Below are positions 45,928 to 55,550 of a DNA stretch of 64,000 nt, piece by piece. Both the position numbers and the translations under genes were made by a program. Within the stretch, counting starts at the first letter, position 1, and each line of letters starts with the position of its first letter. The notes beneath the pieces are model-generated. The model made no database searches. It saw nothing but the letters and a program-made list of their open reading frames with translations, and was not told the origin of the DNA. The stretch is from CAZOKN01 sp964580525 (GTDB taxonomy: Bacteria > Pseudomonadota > Alphaproteobacteria > Rickettsiales > UBA6187). The stretch lies in the NCBI GenBank assembly GCA_964580525.1, contig CAZOKN010000001.1:86599-150598 (forward strand), read 5' to 3'.

Positions 45928-46401
45928 ATGACAGAAAATATACTAAAAGTTGGAGATAAAGCGCCAGAATTTAAACTGACTGGTGATAATTATGAAGATG
46001 TAGCTTTGTCTAGTTTTTTAGGAAAAAATGTTGTTCTGTATTTTTATCCTAAGGATGATACTCCGGGCTGCACATTAGAAGCTAAAGATTTTTCTTGCAT
46101 GGTTGATGAATTTGAAAAAGCAAATACTGTTGTTCTTGGTGTTTCAAAAGATGATACAGAAAGTCATGAAGATTTCAAAAAGAAATATGATCTTACATTC
46201 ACGCTTTTGTCTGATGAAGATGCCTTGATGCTGCCAACATATGGTGTATGGGCAGAGAAAAACATGTATGGAAAAAAATATATGGGTATTGAGCGCAGCA
46301 CTTTTTTGATAGATGAAAAGGGAATTATAAAAAATATCTGGCGTAAAGTTAAAGTGGATGGCCATGCCAAAGAGGTGTTAGAAGCAGCAAAAGCGCTATA
46401 G
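45928..46401 (+). CDS. bcp: Thioredoxin-dependent peroxiredoxin, Bcp type
   Basis: 157 residues. Peroxidatic cysteine is Cys 48 in YPKDDTPGCTLEAKDFSC. The E. coli-type resolving cysteine five residues later is missing; Cys 57 nine residues later could serve. The family C-terminal pattern RSTFLIDEKGIIKNIWRKVK is present. AGAGG lies upstream of the start. The large repeat protein gene starts 34 bases downstream, so the two may share a transcript. Confidence 0.94.
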   Translation: MTENILKVGDKAPEFKLTGDNYEDVALSSFLGKNVVLYFYPKDDTPGCTLEAKDFSCMVDEFEKANTVVLGVSKDDTESHEDFKKKYDLTFTLLSDEDALMLPTYGVWAEKNMYGKKYMGIERSTFLIDEKGIIKNIWRKVKVDGHAKEVLEAAKAL

Positions 46402-46435
46402 TTAAATAATATTTAACACTAACGTTAAGAAGTAA

Positions 46436-49400
46436 ATGAATGGTATTTTGAAATTTTTATTATTAATTACCTTTCTAGCCCTTCCCATACAGTCTTATGC
46501 TGATGTGGAGACGAGTAGTCGTTTGATTTATTTCCGGTCACATGTTGATGAAGCAAAAAATCTTTTATCTGATAGATGTAAGGATTATTCCAGCGATGAT
46601 GTTTCAAAACATGAATTTCTTTTTGTACGCGATAGAGAATGTGAAAGTGCCATTACTGCCGTACAAGAAGATAAGGACTTTAAACAAAATGGCGAAATAA
46701 TAGAAAGACTTACCAAAATCCATAGTAACCTCCTTACATTAGTTAGCACAAAAGGTGATAAAAACGGCCTCAGATATTTGAAATTTAAAGAATCGTTTGA
46801 GCAATCGCCAAAGGATGCAGAAAATTTTATAATTTCTTGTGTCGATGATTTTGAGCGTGTTCGAAATAATGGTATTGAATGTCTTTCTGCAGTTGAAGTG
46901 ATTTTAGATAAGCAGCAAAAATGGCGGGATGTTGAGCTTAAAAGAATTAAAGACGAAGAGGAGTTTGATAATAATTACAGAAAATATCTAAAAGCTAACG
47001 AAAACAAAGTTGATGAGTTGATGCAGGGGAAATGTAAAAAACTGGTTAGCGATCCATGGTATAAATATGATGATAAAATCCAAGATAAAGAATGTAATAT
47101 TGTACTTTTAGAAAATGATAGGTTGGAAAGAATACGTCGCCTTTTTGATTTAGAAAAAAAATATAAAGATACATCTTCAGAAAAACACACCATAAACTAT
47201 TATCGTAAAAATATTTCAGAAGCAGAAAATGTTCAAAAGAATTGCCAAACAGGGCTAAAAAAAGGTGATGAGTGTGATTATGTTGAAGAAGTTTTAAATA
47301 AAAAGAAAAAGGATGATGCAATTAAAGCAGCCTACCTTGAGGAATATAAAAATCATCCAGCTATAATTTGGCAATCAATAGAAAATTGTCGTGAAGGTGT
47401 TGAGAAAGATGAGATTAAATGTCAAACCGCAGAAGATCTGGTGAGAGAAAAGTTACTAGAAAAAAAAGAGGTAGGAGATTTAAGAAAATATATAGAATAT
47501 TATAAATCAAATCAGCAAGAAGCCAGAGCTTTGATACGTGGAGAGTGTAGTAATTTTTTACCAGATGAAAAAGTTTTTGAGATAGATTTAAGATGCGAAG
47601 GAGCAATGAAAGCAACGGATGAAAGCCGTATGCTGGCAGATAGTAAAAAACTTCTCGAACAACTTATAAAAATAAAAGTAAATATTTCAGAACTTATAAA
47701 TAACAAAAAATATGCTCAAGATAATCGCTATAAACAGTCATATTCTTATTTTGGGGATAATCCAAAAGAAGCTGAAAGCTATGTTGGCTCATGTCTTGAT
47801 ATTGATTTTACTAAAAAAAATGGATTAGCCTGCCTTGCCGCTATTGAAATGGTTATGGCTAGAGCACAAAAAATCATTGATAATAATAGTAATAGCCAGG
47901 TCTTGGAGGAAAAATATCGCGATCATTATTCTAAATATTTTGAAAAGAATCCAGATAGGCTAACAGAAGTTTTACAAGGAAAATGCAGGGAAGCTATGCT
48001 TGACCCTTGGTATCAATATGACCCAGAAATGCAAGAACTTGAATGTAATGTTGCTGTGGAAGTTAAAAAGAAACTTGATAAAAATAATCAAGTTCAAATA
48101 GTTGCTACTGCAAGCGAAAAGAGCTTAGAATATTATATCAATAATATAGATGAATCTAAAAGATTAGATCTTGCCTGTAATAAGCTGAAAAATAAGAATA
48201 AAAACTGCGAATATGCGGCCAAGGCTTTGCAAGAAAATGCTAACTCAGAGAATATAAAATCTCAGTATTTTGAACAATATAAAAAGGATATGGCGCAGGC
48301 TTGGAATATTCTTGGTAATTGCAATAATGATAACGAAAAAAATAAGTTAAAATGTGAGGCTGTGCAAAATGTAGTAAAAGATCGCATGCGTGAACGTAAA
48401 GACTTTGGGCAGCTAAAAAAATATATAGAATATTATAAAATAAATCGCGAAGAAGCTCTCTCTATGCTGCGCGGTAAGTGCTTAAGTTTTATGCCTAATG
48501 ATAAAACTTTTGAGGTAGATTTGAAATGTGAGGCGGCTATAAAAGCCTCTTCCGAAAGTCAAATTTCGAAAGATAACCATGAATTATTAGCTAAATTGCA
48601 GGAAATTAAAAATAATATTTCTGTTCTAATAAATAACAAAAATTATGAAAATGATAGTAGATATAAACAAGCATTTTCTGATTTTAAAAACAAGAAAAAA
48701 GAAGCAGAAGATTATGTAACTTCCTGCCTTAATATGGAAAAGGCTAAACTTAATGGTTTGGCGTGTATAGCCGCAATTGACATTCTAAGAAACTTTATAG
48801 AAAAAACTTTTGTCGATGAGAATGCCGCCAAGGCTTTAGAGACCAGATATCTGGATAATTACCGTAATCTTTTTGCAAATAATCCTGAAAAAATTCAAGA
48901 AGTTCTTGATGGTAGGTGTAAAGAATTGCTCCTCGATCCTTGGTATCAATATGATAAAGAAATTCAAGATATGGAGTGCAATATAGCTCTTGAGTCAAAA
49001 AGTAATAGGAATAAAAAAACAGCCCCGGTAATTGTTGCTACAGCAAGTGAAAAAAGCTTTGAATATTATAAAGATAATATAGATGAGGCGAAAAAATTAT
49101 ATATCGATTGTAAGCATAAAAAAAGTAAGGATAAAAACTGTGAGTATGCTGATAATGCGTTAAAAGATAGGGAGATTGTCGACAAAAAGAAAGCCGAATA
49201 CAGAGCTGTATATGACAAAGACATTAGCATCGCATGGAGTGATCTTGAAAATTGCCGCAATGGTTCGGAAAAAAATAAAATTAAATGTGAAACTGTTCAA
49301 GAAATGTCAAAACAAAGAATTGAACAAAAAAAGCAAAATAGCCAGCTGAGCAAATATATTGAATATTATAAACTTCACCAGGAAGAGGCGCGTTCGTTGC

Positions 49401-50446
49401 TGCGTGGGAAATGTTTAAATTTTATATCTGATGACAAAACTTTTGAGGTTGATTTGAATTGCGAAGGTGCCATGAAAGCCCTCGGTGAAAATCGTATCTC
49501 TAGAGACAATCAAGAATTATTATCGCAACTAGAGAATATAAAAAGTAATATTTCTGTAATGATAAATAATAAAAATTATCAGGACGATAAGAGATATAAG
49601 TTATTTTATGCTAATTTTAATGAAAAGAAAAAAGAAGCTCAAACATACTCTACATCATGCCTTGATATAGAAAATGCAAAAAGAAACGGTCTAGCTTGTA
49701 TAGCAGCCATAAATGTTGTGAAAGAAGGTATTGAACAAAATACCCAAAAAGATGATGCAGGCAAAATGACGGAAGAAAAATATCGCGAGCATTATCGTAG
49801 ATACTTCACAAAAAATCCTAATAAAATGTCTGAAGTTTTGAATGGTAAGTGTAAAGAATTGCTACTTGATCCATGGTATCAATATGATCCGGAAGTGCAA
49901 GAAATTGAGTGCAACGTTGCAATTGAAATGAAAAAGAAAGAAGTTGTTAAAAAGAGCGCAGTGACTGAAAACACGGCTATTGATAGAAATATGAGCTATT
50001 ATGAAAATAATATCCCAGAAGCTAAGGAATTGGATTCTGAATGCAGGCAGGGAATAGTGAAAGACGTTGCGCATTGCCAATATGCAATGATGGCTTACAA
50101 AAAATTTGATACCGAAGAAAAGAAACGTACGGAATATGAGGCTTTTTATAAAACCCATATTTTGGCTGCAAAATATTACGTTAAGTGGTGCAAGGGAGCG
50201 ATGTTGATTTTTGACACAAGATGTACAATTGCCCAAGATGCCATAAAAAACCATGTACCAAGAAAAATTGATGAAGAAAAAAAGAAACAATATTATGACA
50301 ATTTTAGAGCGCACCCTATGGATGCTAAAAATGTTTTGGATGGAAAATGTAAGGAAATGATAGCTGATACATGGTATTTCCTTGATAAAGAAATGCAAAA
50401 CGAAGAGTGCGATGCCGCCGCAGAAGCTATGATGGATAGATTTTAG
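46436..50446 (+). CDS. Giant exported protein of 21 two-cysteine modules
   Basis: 1336 residues. Residues 1-22 form a signal peptide ending SYA. The rest is a tandem array of helical modules of about 38-50 residues with the pattern YYxxNxxEAxxLxxxC ... CxxAxxA; I count 21, each with exactly two cysteines, and see no other cysteine. Modules come in five types (A-E) repeated in order, so the protein consists of four large repeats starting near residues 29, 352, 663 and 974; the last two steps are exactly 311 residues. A final C-type module ends the protein. Long stretches such as DPWYQYDPE and TASEKS(L/F)EYY recur. The module resembles EexN-family entry-exclusion lipoproteins by motif, which is inference. 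Periplasmic location would allow 21 disulfides. Function unknown. Confidence 0.9.
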   Translation: MNGILKFLLLITFLALPIQSYADVETSSRLIYFRSHVDEAKNLLSDRCKDYSSDDVSKHEFLFVRDRECESAITAVQEDKDFKQNGEIIERLTKIHSNLLTLVSTKGDKNGLRYLKFKESFEQSPKDAENFIISCVDDFERVRNNGIECLSAVEVILDKQQKWRDVELKRIKDEEEFDNNYRKYLKANENKVDELMQGKCKKLVSDPWYKYDDKIQDKECNIVLLENDRLERIRRLFDLEKKYKDTSSEKHTINYYRKNISEAENVQKNCQTGLKKGDECDYVEEVLNKKKKDDAIKAAYLEEYKNHPAIIWQSIENCREGVEKDEIKCQTAEDLVREKLLEKKEVGDLRKYIEYYKSNQQEARALIRGECSNFLPDEKVFEIDLRCEGAMKATDESRMLADSKKLLEQLIKIKVNISELINNKKYAQDNRYKQSYSYFGDNPKEAESYVGSCLDIDFTKKNGLACLAAIEMVMARAQKIIDNNSNSQVLEEKYRDHYSKYFEKNPDRLTEVLQGKCREAMLDPWYQYDPEMQELECNVAVEVKKKLDKNNQVQIVATASEKSLEYYINNIDESKRLDLACNKLKNKNKNCEYAAKALQENANSENIKSQYFEQYKKDMAQAWNILGNCNNDNEKNKLKCEAVQNVVKDRMRERKDFGQLKKYIEYYKINREEALSMLRGKCLSFMPNDKTFEVDLKCEAAIKASSESQISKDNHELLAKLQEIKNNISVLINNKNYENDSRYKQAFSDFKNKKKEAEDYVTSCLNMEKAKLNGLACIAAIDILRNFIEKTFVDENAAKALETRYLDNYRNLFANNPEKIQEVLDGRCKELLLDPWYQYDKEIQDMECNIALESKSNRNKKTAPVIVATASEKSFEYYKDNIDEAKKLYIDCKHKKSKDKNCEYADNALKDREIVDKKKAEYRAVYDKDISIAWSDLENCRNGSEKNKIKCETVQEMSKQRIEQKKQNSQLSKYIEYYKLHQEEARSLLRGKCLNFISDDKTFEVDLNCEGAMKALGENRISRDNQELLSQLENIKSNISVMINNKNYQDDKRYKLFYANFNEKKKEAQTYSTSCLDIENAKRNGLACIAAINVVKEGIEQNTQKDDAGKMTEEKYREHYRRYFTKNPNKMSEVLNGKCKELLLDPWYQYDPEVQEIECNVAIEMKKKEVVKKSAVTENTAIDRNMSYYENNIPEAKELDSECRQGIVKDVAHCQYAMMAYKKFDTEEKKRTEYEAFYKTHILAAKYYVKWCKGAMLIFDTRCTIAQDAIKNHVPRKIDEEKKKQYYDNFRAHPMDAKNVLDGKCKEMIADTWYFLDKEMQNEECDAAAEAMMDRF

Positions 50447-50633
50447 GGAAATTTCGCCTAAAATGCCACTATATCCACAGGAAAAATAGCTAATATAAAA
50501 AATCATAAGCAAAAAGCTTGCCATTTTTAATAACTTCTTAACAATATGTTGGTAGAGTGAAATGGAATTGAAAGAATAAGGAAATTCTTTCCTTAATTTT
50601 CTTGTTCACACTAGTAACTAAAAGGGTAAAAAC

Positions 50634-52121
50634 TTGGCTGAATTAGGCTTACAGATTAAACAGACGCAGAATATGGTGATGACGCCGCAGATGCAGCAGT
50701 CAATCAAAATGCTGCAACTGGCGACTATTGATCTGGTTCCATATCTTTATCAGCAAATGGAAATTAACCCGTTTTTAGAAGATGCCGAAAATGTGCCAGA
50801 GTCTGATGCTGCAGATGGTGGCGTTGAGGAAATGGGCGGGGAGGGTGAAGCTCCTATATCTGAAGATGGAGCGCCTTCGGCAATTGATGCCTCGGAAAAA
50901 AAAGAAGTCTCCTGGTCTGACGATGAAATTTCGCCGGCGGTTTATGAAGGTGATTCGCTTTATTATAGTGGCTCTGGTGGCGGTGGTAGCAATAATTTTG
51001 CAGATAACACACTTAATTTTGAAGAAACTCAGTCGGAAAAAGAAAGCCTGCGTGACCATATACTAGACCAAATTAATATCGATGTTAAAGATCCAATACA
51101 GAAAATAATAGCTGTGTATCTTACCGACATGATTGATGAAAATGGCTATATAAATGCTGATTTGCAGCATTATGCTGACACACTTAAATGTGACTTATCG
51201 GACATAGAAGATACTTTGTTAATATTGCAAAAGTTTTCACCAGCGGGAATCTTTGCACGCAACCTCTCTGAATGTTTGAAGATTCAATTGCGCGATAAAA
51301 ACCGTCTTGATCCGGCGATGGAAAAACTATTGGATAATCTTGATCTTTTTGCCAAGCGTGATTTTAAAGCTTTGTGTCGCATTTGCGAAGTTGATGAAGA
51401 AGATATTATCCAGATGTGTCATGAAGTGCGCGCTTTAAATCCTAAGCCAGGTAATGTTTTTACCTCTGACCATATACAGGTTATTCAGCCGGATGTGTTC
51501 TTGAAAAGACCGGAAAAAGGAAAATGGATGTTGGAGCTTAACAGCGAAGCATTGCCTAAGGTGATTGTAAACAGGCGTTATTATTCGCATATCGAAAATA
51601 TTGCTAAGGATAAGGAAAGCAAAAAATTCCTTTCGGAGCAATATGGTAATGCTAATTGGTTGGTAAAGGCGCTAGATCAGCGTGCCAACACGATTTTGAA
51701 GGTTGCCACTGAGATAGTTTTGAAGCAGGATGAGTTTTTCAAAAACGGCATCAGCCATTTAAAGCCGCTGGTTTTATCGGACATTGCGCAAAGTATAGAC
51801 ATGCATGAAAGCACAGTTAGCCGGGTTATAAATGGTAAATATATTGCCACACATATGGGAATGTTTGAGCTAAAATACTTCTTCTCTTCTGCTATTGCTA
51901 GTAGCGATGGTGGTGAGGATATTTCGAGCAAAAGTATTAAATTTATGATAAAAGAGCTAATTGATAAAGAAGACCCGAAAAAAATTCTCTCTGACGACAA
52001 AATCGCTTCCATCCTAAAAGCTAAAGGTGTTGATATCGCGCGCCGTACTGTGATGAAATATCGTGAAGCTATGGACATCGCCTCTTCAGTGCAAAGACGT
52101 AAGGAAAAAAGCCTGCGTTAG
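50634..52121 (+). CDS. rpoN: RNA polymerase sigma-54 factor
   Basis: 495 residues. TTG start with AAAGGGT upstream, giving the usual N-terminus LGLQIKQTQNMVMTPQMQQ that contacts activators. A Q-rich/acidic region follows (about 50-130, longer and more acidic than usual), then the core-binding domain, the helix-turn-helix (IAQSIDMHESTVSRVINGKY), and the RpoN box ARRTVMKYREAM near the C-terminus. It directs nitrogen, flagellar and other genes with -24/-12 promoters. An inverted repeat TAAGGAAA/TTTCCTTA lies 40-57 bases upstream. Confidence 0.95.
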   Translation: MAELGLQIKQTQNMVMTPQMQQSIKMLQLATIDLVPYLYQQMEINPFLEDAENVPESDAADGGVEEMGGEGEAPISEDGAPSAIDASEKKEVSWSDDEISPAVYEGDSLYYSGSGGGGSNNFADNTLNFEETQSEKESLRDHILDQINIDVKDPIQKIIAVYLTDMIDENGYINADLQHYADTLKCDLSDIEDTLLILQKFSPAGIFARNLSECLKIQLRDKNRLDPAMEKLLDNLDLFAKRDFKALCRICEVDEEDIIQMCHEVRALNPKPGNVFTSDHIQVIQPDVFLKRPEKGKWMLELNSEALPKVIVNRRYYSHIENIAKDKESKKFLSEQYGNANWLVKALDQRANTILKVATEIVLKQDEFFKNGISHLKPLVLSDIAQSIDMHESTVSRVINGKYIATHMGMFELKYFFSSAIASSDGGEDISSKSIKFMIKELIDKEDPKKILSDDKIASILKAKGVDIARRTVMKYREAMDIASSVQRRKEKSLR

Positions 52122-52240
52122 TGCATCTTGTATTTTTACTATATTATCAAGCCACAGAAATGCAACAATCATTTGCTTAATTTTTTAATATAGGTTAAGT
52201 ATCAGATCTGTTAACTGGCGATCTATGCTTATAAGGAATA

Positions 52241-54209
52241 ATGTCTATGACAAAAAAAGTAGAAAATATTGAAGAAAAATTAAAAACATACAAAATATTT
52301 AATATTGAAAGATTGTCTACCCTTGTTAATAAGCAGGAAAAACTGGAAGAATATTTTCTAAAACATAGCGTTATTACAGCGCATAGAAAAAATAAATATC
52401 AATCATTTTTCAGAAAGATTTTGAAGTCGGAAGGTTTGGATGTTCAGCCAAATCCAGTTTTTTATATCGATGCTACAAAAGAAATGCTTGAGAATTATGC
52501 AGAATATTGCAGAGAAAATAAGGATAAAATACAAGATTTTGAAAGATTTGTTAAAGACAATCATAAAGAAGAAATTACAGAAATATCACAAGGCAAAAAA
52601 TTTAAGATTAATCTGTCAGGTATAGATTTATCAGGAGCAGAATTAAAAGGTATAGACCTTTCTGAGATTGATTGCAGAGGCATTAATTTTACAAATGCAG
52701 ATCTAACTGGCGCAAGGTTTATTGGTAGTAGATTGAGCAAGGCAAATTTTAGCAGAGCAATTCTTAAAGATGTTAATTTTGATAAGGCACGTCTTGTTTC
52801 AGCTAAATTTTTTGAAGTTAAAAACTTTAAAGCTAGCTTTAAAGGTGCAAACTTACGTTTTACAACTTTTTATAAAAATAATTTACAGTCTTGCAAGTTC
52901 AATAATAAAAGCAATTTAGCAGCCTCTGTAATGATTGAGTCTGATACAAAAAAAGACTTTACAAAAAAAGGGGTGATTAATGATTTTGGAATACTAAAAA
53001 TGTACTCTTCAACAGAGAGTATTTCCTTAGAAGCTTTCAGAGAAAATTATATTGCTATGCATAAGGTTTTTGGCCAAGTTATTAAACCTAAAGATATGGC
53101 TAATGCGGCTTTAAAACTTCAGCAAAAATTTGCTGATATTGTAAAAGATATTAATTCTGAGAAAAATAAAGAAATTCAAAGAGATATAATTAATAAAGAA
53201 AAGTCTGAACAACGTCTTTTTGTTAAAAATCAAAAGAGAGCGGCTTCTAGTAAATATGACGAAGAAGGTATTTTTGGTGATACAAAAAAAACAAGAAAAG
53301 CTCGCAAAACAGAATTACCGGAAAGTAAATCTTCAACTGGATATGACTTGATGCTGCCGGCATCACCAACAAATTCACAAATGCCTAGTGTTTCCGATCA
53401 GAATTCAGGTCTAAAAGAGTCATTAAGACAAGATACGGTAAAGAAACCTAGAGATGACCAAAAGATTAATTTTGCTTCATCAGCATCTTCATCTCCATAT
53501 TCTTCAATACCTGAGAATAAAGATAAAAATCCTCTTTCTTCAAAATCTGAAGATGAGGGAAAAACTGAAGCTATGCCAAAAACCAGCCATGTGGATGGTA
53601 CTCGTAAAAAGGATTTTCTCTTTGAAAAACAAGAAAAAAGAGCAGAAATAATTGAAGACATGAAAAAAAGTGAAGCAGCTGGTGTAAGCAGAGAGAATGT
53701 TTTAAAAGGAGAATATAGCTGGGCGCCATTTGATTCAAAAGATGGAAGAATCGTTGCTGCTACTCTAGAAGTTATAACAGCTAATCCTGCACTTGTTCGT
53801 CAGAATACAATTGATGATCTAGAAAATAATACTACANNNNNNNNNNCCTGATATAAAGGATGATAGGATTAGAGGCGGAAATATTACTATAGCTAGTTTT
53901 TCTGGGCTTCTTAAGCCACGCAAAGAAGAAGAAAAATCATCTGAAACTGCCGAAACAACAACCTTCGACACTGCTCTGAAAAGAAATAGATCTACATCCA
54001 AGGTAGAAGAACAGCCAGTTATTCAGAAAAAAGAACAAGAAATACCAGTTTTTTTATCCAGCGTGGATGAAAGAGAGCCTTCTATGAAGCAAGATTCTCA
54101 ACTTCCTAAAAGAAAATCTCGGCCTTATCTTTCTTTTGAAAATATGGCTGAAGAGAATGGTTGGGTAAGAGTAGTAAGAAAAAATGGTACAACAAGAGGT
54201 GGATTTTAG
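52241..54209 (+). CDS. Large pentapeptide-repeat protein with a long charged tail, interrupted by an assembly gap
   Basis: Starts MSMTKKVENIEE with AAGGA upstream. The N-terminal 125 residues are helical and charged. Pentapeptide repeats cover about 128-220 (LSGIDLSGAELKGIDLSEI, NADLTGARFIGSRLSKANF). A long disordered tail rich in S, K, E, D and P follows. Ten N at 53837-53846 break the frame; beyond them the shifted frame continues the same style (FSGLLKPRKEEEKSSET) to a stop at 54207-54209, ending NGWVRVVRKNGTTRGGF. At least 650 residues in total. No signal peptide. Candidate effector; unproven. Confidence 0.75.
53837..53846. other. Assembly gap of 10 N inside the pentapeptide gene
   Basis: Ten N. 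The frames on either side differ, so the true length is not 10 modulo 3, and an unknown number of residues may be missing. Confidence 0.99.
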
Positions 54210-54217
54210 TTCTTAGA

Positions 54218-54994
54218 TTAATTTATCTCCACTATAGCCTTAACCAATACTGCCATAAGATCAAATTCATGATTTTTTAAATGAATCTCTTTGTTGGTAG
54301 GTTTGGATTTTGAAGGATGCTTATCCATCTCGCTGTATAGATCTATTAAGCCACTTATACCAACTTCTCCTGCCAAAAGGCTACGCACAGGAGTTGAATA
54401 TGAGTGGCGGCCATATTTTATTTTGTAAACCGCATGAAAAAAGCCATACTCGTCTTTTTCTATAAGACGTAAAAAATCACCTTCAGATTTGCCAGATTTA
54501 TCTTTTTGTCTGCACAAAACCACACTTCCATTTTTTAAAAGATATTTATTTTTTTCATTCAGAGTTAGAAAAACAAGCTGTGTGCCATCCTTATATAGAT
54601 CGGAAAAATCTCCCTTAAGGTTGAAAACAAAAAACTGTCCATCATGTTGTAGTTTAGAAAAGCGTAAATCATACTGTTTTGCCAGATCGCAATATTCTAC
54701 AAATCCAATTTGCTTGGCATCGATATTTCCTAGCATTGTAGCATCGCAAAAAGCGTTGCTATTCCTATCATTGGTATTTTTTTCTCTGAAAAAATTTTGT
54801 GTTTCATCATCATCAATTAAATCATGAATTGAGCATTTATATAATTCAGAAAGTTTATCCAGCCAAAAATCATTCAAGCGAATAATGCCACGTTCCATTT
54901 TAGAAACCTGAGCTTTGGTAACACCCATAGCTTTTGCAACTTGCTGTAGTGTAAGTTTTTTTTCTTCTCTGATCTTTCTTATGTGATTTTGCAT
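54218..54994 (-). CDS. XRE-family regulator with a C-terminal S24-like domain
   Basis: 258 residues from the ATG at 54994; the frame is open 13 codons further up, to 55033, but that part does not match a helix-turn-helix start. HTH at about 3-57: IRKIREEKKLTLQQVAKAM, VTKAQVSKMERG. The C-terminal part has the layout of a LexA/CI-type peptidase-like or dimerisation domain (QFFVFNLKGDFSDLYKDGTQ and VVLCRQKDKSGKSEG) but no clear Ser-Lys dyad. Divergent from the other XRE gene at 55.2 kb. Phage-repressor-like; no phage genes nearby. Confidence 0.8.
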   Translation of the reverse strand: MQNHIRKIREEKKLTLQQVAKAMGVTKAQVSKMERGIIRLNDFWLDKLSELYKCSIHDLIDDDETQNFFREKNTNDRNSNAFCDATMLGNIDAKQIGFVEYCDLAKQYDLRFSKLQHDGQFFVFNLKGDFSDLYKDGTQLVFLTLNEKNKYLLKNGSVVLCRQKDKSGKSEGDFLRLIEKDEYGFFHAVYKIKYGRHSYSTPVRSLLAGEVGISGLIDLYSEMDKHPSKSKPTNKEIHLKNHEFDLMAVLVKAIVEIN

Positions 54995-55164
54995 AAAAAA
55001 TTTATTTATAAAAGCAAAAAACAACCTTGACATAAGGTTTGTAATATGGAAACTTACGGTTTAATTTTTCCACTCGAAATAGACTGTTTATTCTATTTTA
55101 AGTAGGATTGGTAAGGTTCTATCCACCAAATGATTACATTATATAAAGAAAGATGTCAACACAC

Positions 55165-55185
55165 AAGTTTCTATAAAAGAAACTT
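55165..55185. promoter_or_regulatory. Candidate operator between the two XRE regulators
   Basis: Perfect inverted repeat AAGTTTCT-ataaa-AGAAACTT, 20 bases upstream of the 55205 start and 171 bases from the divergent gene. A weaker relative, AAGGTTTgtaatatgGAAACTT, lies around 55034-55055. Spacing fits a dimeric helix-turn-helix repressor. Confidence 0.5.
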
Positions 55186-55204
55186 TTTAAGCGGGTGCTA
55201 ATTT

Positions 55205-55549
55205 ATGGATATAGAAGATTTTAATAAAATGATTGGTGAAAAAGTCTGGAAATGCAGATTAGAACTTGGCATTGCTAGAACAGCAGTCGCAGAAAAAATT
55301 GGGGTTTCGCACCAGCAGTTTGAAAAATATGAAAAAGGTACAAATAGAATTTCAGTTGGTACTTTGGCTGCAATTATGGAATATTTTAATGTTACGCCAG
55401 AATATTTTTTTAATGATATTGCACCGGCAGATTATTCTGAAACACAGCGCCGTTTATGCCGTGAAATTTCTCATAATTTTCTAAAAATAAAAAATCCAAA
55501 GCATGTAAAATTAATGCTAACAACAGCAAAAATTTTGGCGGATGGCTAA
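55205..55549 (+). CDS. XRE-family helix-turn-helix regulator
   Basis: 114 residues. The HTH covers about 10-65: VWKCRLELGIARTAVAEKIG, VSHQQFEKYEKGTNRISVGTL, then AIMEYFNVTPEYFF. This is the short alphaproteobacterial XRE type, often chromosomal and constitutive. The C-terminal 45 residues are helical (RRLCREISHNFLKIKNPKH). It is divergent from the S24-like regulator, and a perfect inverted repeat lies just in front. It converges with rsmI, one base apart. Confidence 0.85.
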   Translation: MDIEDFNKMIGEKVWKCRLELGIARTAVAEKIGVSHQQFEKYEKGTNRISVGTLAAIMEYFNVTPEYFFNDIAPADYSETQRRLCREISHNFLKIKNPKHVKLMLTTAKILADG

Positions 55550-55550
55550 T

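Noticed and set aside
46401..46417. Palindrome GTTAAAT-AAT-ATTTAAC between bcp and the giant repeat gene
   Set aside because: Short and pure AT; expected by chance in such DNA and lacking a T-run. Could be an operator but not supported.
50577..50595. Inverted repeat TAAGGAAA/TTTCCTTA upstream of rpoN
   Set aside because: Eight-pair arms with a three-base loop and only a weak T-rich follow-up; cannot decide between terminator and chance.
55034..55204. Prophage remnant suggested by the CI/Cro-like regulator pair
   Set aside because: No integrase, attachment repeats or phage genes nearby; both neighbours are ordinary chromosomal genes.
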